From: Marinoscillum sp964351885
Lineage (GTDB): Bacteria; Bacteroidota; Bacteroidia; Cytophagales; Cyclobacteriaceae
Assembly (NCBI GenBank): GCA_964351885.1
Contig: CAYGPP010000096.1
Span: forward strand, 1 to 15,330
Direction of reading: 5' to 3'
DNA length: 15,330 nucleotides
The number at the start of each line of letters is the position of its first letter. Position 1 is the stretch's first letter. The notes beneath the pieces are model-generated. The model did no database searches. It was not told the DNA's origin and was given only the letters and a program-made list of their open reading frames with translations. Position numbers and translations under genes: made by a program. Shown here piece after piece: positions 14,803 to 15,330 of the stretch.

Positions 14803-14816
14803 GCTCAAATTTGAGC
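14803..14816. promoter_or_regulatory. 14-base perfect palindrome before the aldose epimerase start (possible operator)
   Basis: GCTCAAATTTGAGC is its own reverse complement and ends 8 bases before the epimerase ATG at 14825. The place, in the divergent spacer with the lipoprotein gene, suits a dimeric repressor site. In RNA it could form a 5-base stem with an AATT loop next to the start codon and hinder translation. A 14-base palindrome is not rare over 15 kb, so its position is the main evidence. Confidence 0.35.
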
Positions 14817-14824
14817 ATTTAAGC

Positions 14825-15330
14825 ATGGAAATTACCAAAACTTCTTCAGAATCCAGTGAACGCATTCATGTAATAGAGGATGGGCAAATATTATTAACGG
14901 TTGCGCCGTGGTTTGGAGCCAAACTTTCCACTCTTAAAATGAAGTGCCAAGGACAACTGCATGATGTGCTATGGGACACATCAGAAGACGATTTAATTAG
15001 TAATACCTGGTACAAACAGTCAATTTTATTTCCTTATCCGAATCGACTAGAGGACGGTAAGTACTCCTTCGAAGGAGTCGATTATCAATTTCCAATCAAT
15101 GAAGAAGTAAAGCATAATCAACTCCATGGCATATTGTATAATATCCCATTTGAGGTGGTTAGTACAGAAGTGATTAATCAAAAAGCTATCATTTCATTAA
15201 AATATACTGATAATGGTGAGCGTCCATATTATCCTTTTTCGTTTGAATTTATGGTGACTTATGAGTATTCTTCAGAGGGACTCAATACCATTTTCACAGT
15301 TAAGAATACAAGTCAAAGGAATATGCCTTT
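14825..15330 (+). CDS. Aldose 1-epimerase (galactose mutarotase-like), 3' end cut by the window
   Basis: The reading frame from the ATG at 14825 stays open to the window edge, giving 168 complete codons, roughly half of a normal mutarotase (about 280-350 residues). It shows the family pattern: PWFGAKLSTLKMKCQG, WYKQSILFPYPNRLEDGKYS with the substrate-binding arginine in PNRLEDG, and NQLHGILYNIPFEV with the first active-site histidine in LHG. The catalytic glutamate and second histidine would lie beyond the edge. The enzyme interconverts alpha and beta anomers of hexoses in the cytoplasm. No signal peptide is present, in contrast to the many exported mutarotases of Bacteroidota. It is divergent from the lipoprotein gene. 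The sugar specificity is unknown. Confidence 0.88.
   Translation, partial: MEITKTSSESSERIHVIEDGQILLTVAPWFGAKLSTLKMKCQGQLHDVLWDTSEDDLISNTWYKQSILFPYPNRLEDGKYSFEGVDYQFPINEEVKHNQLHGILYNIPFEVVSTEVINQKAIISLKYTDNGERPYYPFSFEFMVTYEYSSEGLNTIFTVKNTSQRNMP

Noticed and set aside
1..15330. CRISPR arrays, tRNA/rRNA genes, insertion sequences, prophage or toxin-antitoxin genes
   Set aside because: I found no regularly spaced repeats, no transposase or integrase motifs, no tRNA-like cloverleaf and no small paired genes of toxin-antitoxin type.

Overview
The window looks like a piece of a Bacteroidota chromosome, most likely a Cytophagales-type free-living bacterium. The base composition is AT-rich. There is an ECF sigma factor with a FecR/DUF4974 anti-sigma protein and an STN/carboxypeptidase-regulatory protein, which is a hallmark arrangement of this phylum. 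Shine-Dalgarno sequences are mostly weak, and several upstream regions carry a TAnnTTTG element, the Bacteroidota -7 promoter motif. The species cannot be named from sequence alone. I see no tRNA, rRNA, CRISPR array, insertion sequence or prophage, and no gene-free stretch longer than about 115 bases.

Left part (1-7771): menaquinone (vitamin K2) genes, all on the minus strand, in two blocks. The right block reads menI (hotdog thioesterase), menF (isochorismate synthase), menD (SEPHCHC synthase), with adjacent genes joined by 4-base ATGA stop/start overlaps. The left block reads menE (o-succinylbenzoate-CoA ligase) followed by a small acidic protein of unknown function, again joined by ATGA. 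Between the blocks, on the plus strand, sits a three-gene surface-signalling cassette: ECF sigma factor, a secreted STN/carboxypeptidase-regulatory protein without a receptor barrel, and FecR anti-sigma. The cassette fits with almost no spare DNA: 13 bases to menE on one side and a 4-base overlap with menD on the other. menH, menC, menB, menA and menG are not in the window.

The ten N at 6281-6290 interrupt menF and shift its apparent frame. Reading past them recovers the full C-terminus down to the menD start, so menF runs 6152-7358 and is probably intact. The gap appears to be an assembly join, not a mutation.

Middle part (7874-10674): four plus-strand housekeeping genes, namely a histidine phosphatase, a family 2 glycosyltransferase, an MBL-fold hydrolase (11 bases after the glycosyltransferase) and an RluE-like 23S rRNA pseudouridine synthase.

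Right part (10682-15330): a 1033-residue ABC half-transporter with an unusual N-terminal TerB-like domain and a preceding helical lipoprotein-like gene, both on the minus strand and separated by a large inverted repeat with a T-tract. A divergently transcribed, truncated aldose 1-epimerase gene runs off the right end, with a 14-base palindrome just before its start codon.

Most genes belong to known families. The features most worth a second look are the ECF cassette wedged inside the men locus, its receptor-less STN protein, the TerB-ABC fusion and the structured intergenic DNA near 13.8 and 14.8 kb.
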